Shown in pieces: positions 47,316-47,634 of a stretch of DNA of 47,634 bases. The position numbers were made by a program, and so were the translations under genes. This DNA is from JBGQBN01 sp041494805 (GTDB lineage: Bacteria; Acidobacteriota; Terriglobia; Terriglobales; Acidobacteriaceae). Below the pieces are notes generated by a model. That model was not told the origin of the DNA, did not search any database, and was given only the letters and a program-made list of their open reading frames with translations. The stretch is from NCBI GenBank assembly GCA_041494805.1, contig JBGQBN010000030.1, forward strand, positions 1 through 47,634, written 5' to 3'. Each line of letters starts with the position of its first letter. Position 1 is the stretch's first letter.

Positions 47316-47634
47316 TGGGCGAGGACATAACAGACACCCCTCAGGGGGTTGGGCGTGGCAGCGGTCACGTTCCCGTTCTTTTAAAAGAAGCGATCGACTT
47401 TTTAGCTATCAGACGTGGCGGGACCTATATCGACGCTACCGTGGGCCTGGGCGGGCACAGTTACGAAATCGCAAAACGCCTCGGCGCCGCGGGACATTTG
47501 ATCGGGCTCGATAAAGATCCTGTTGCGCTGGAAGTCGCGCGCGCAAGGTTGGGCGTTGGTCGTTCATCGTTGGTCGTTGGCGAAGGCCAACAGCCGATGT
47601 TGACAGACTGGCCGACGGTCGAACTCAGGCATGG
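47315..47634 (+). CDS. rsmH: 16S rRNA m4C1402 methyltransferase RsmH, 5' part
   Basis: RsmH (MraW) methylates the N4 of cytosine 1402 in 16S rRNA using SAM. The first 106 codons show the standard start HVPVLLKEAIDFLAI, the SAM loop YIDATVGLGGHSYEIAK and GLDKDPVALEVARARL. After RARL the sequence departs from the family for about 20 residues (GVGRSSLVVGEGQQP and on) before VELRHG, which resembles the normal VTLVHGNF strand. This insert overlaps a direct DNA repeat. GTG 47315 overlaps the mraZ stop. The gene runs off the right edge. Confidence 0.93.
   Translation, partial: MGEDITDTPQGVGRGSGHVPVLLKEAIDFLAIRRGGTYIDATVGLGGHSYEIAKRLGAAGHLIGLDKDPVALEVARARLGVGRSSLVVGEGQQPMLTDWPTVELRH
47554..47578 (+). 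repeat. Direct repeat CGTTGGTCGTT inside rsmH
   Basis: Two exact 11-bp copies, 47554-47564 and 47568-47578, 14 bases apart. They code for the part of RsmH that does not match the family. Confidence 0.7.

Noticed and set aside
47316..47380. Separate small gene after mraZ
   Set aside because: The frame beginning at GTG 47315 carries the RsmH start motif; other frames are short and without motifs.

Overview
The window reads as chromosomal DNA of a moderately GC-rich, free-living Gram-negative bacterium, most likely an Acidobacteriota member. The pointers are an Oar-type TonB-dependent receptor with an N-terminal carboxypeptidase-regulatory-like domain, a Ser/Thr kinase fused to a sulfatase-modifying-factor-like module, a GH116 enzyme, an OmpA protein with a long Ala/Glu coiled coil, and many short palindromic intergenic repeats. 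This placement is inference. No phage, plasmid, CRISPR or complete transposase gene was seen.

Layout. 1-6.6 kb: partial asnA (minus), then tldD-tldE with a small PepSY-like secreted protein, a PilZ protein with a NarL-type regulator whose receiver is degenerate, bacterioferritin, and tRNA-Ser(GGA). 6.7-13.1 kb: a 1127-residue outer-membrane receptor and, convergent to it, a kinase/SUMF1-like/hydrolase fusion. 13.3-14.6 kb: two small secreted-protein genes, each bracketed by related inverted repeats, forming two tandem units. 14.8-20.9 kb: GH116 glucosidase, a flavin-dependent halogenase-like oxidoreductase, a membrane-anchored protein and a CPA2 cation/proton antiporter.

20.9-29.6 kb: a complete pqqABCDE operon, including a 25-codon pqqA, followed by an OmpR-type regulator, a HAMP histidine kinase, a beta-barrel protein and a cupredoxin-like secreted protein. 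29.75-29.97 kb: a probable stand-alone structured RNA with a strong intrinsic terminator. 30.0-36.0 kb: a methyl-group (betaine-like) catabolic module, with a BHMT-like methyltransferase, a DAO-family oxidase and a PYROXD2/CrtI-like oxidoreductase on the minus strand, divergent from a TetR regulator and a Rieske oxygenase. Two matching palindromes in the divergent gap are probable TetR operators.

36.0-41.8 kb: secreted amidohydrolase, S15/CocE-type hydrolase coupled to an RpiR regulator, and a Tat-exported M24 peptidase. 41.9-46.3 kb: a small CPXCG protein, a YbjQ-family protein, a membrane protein, an SRPBCC protein, a chimeric pseudogene (cyanophycinase start joined to a TonB-receptor end) and an OmpA-family protein. 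46.6-47.6 kb: start of the dcw cluster, with promoter, MraZ boxes, mraZ and the 5' part of rsmH.

The strongest candidates for something undescribed are the two-unit inverted-repeat element at 13.3-14.6 kb, the terminator-ended RNA at 29.75 kb, and several genes (pqqC, the DAO-family oxidase, rsmH) whose coding sequence appears to have absorbed short repeats in frame. All calls come from reading the sequence; no database search or folding program was run.
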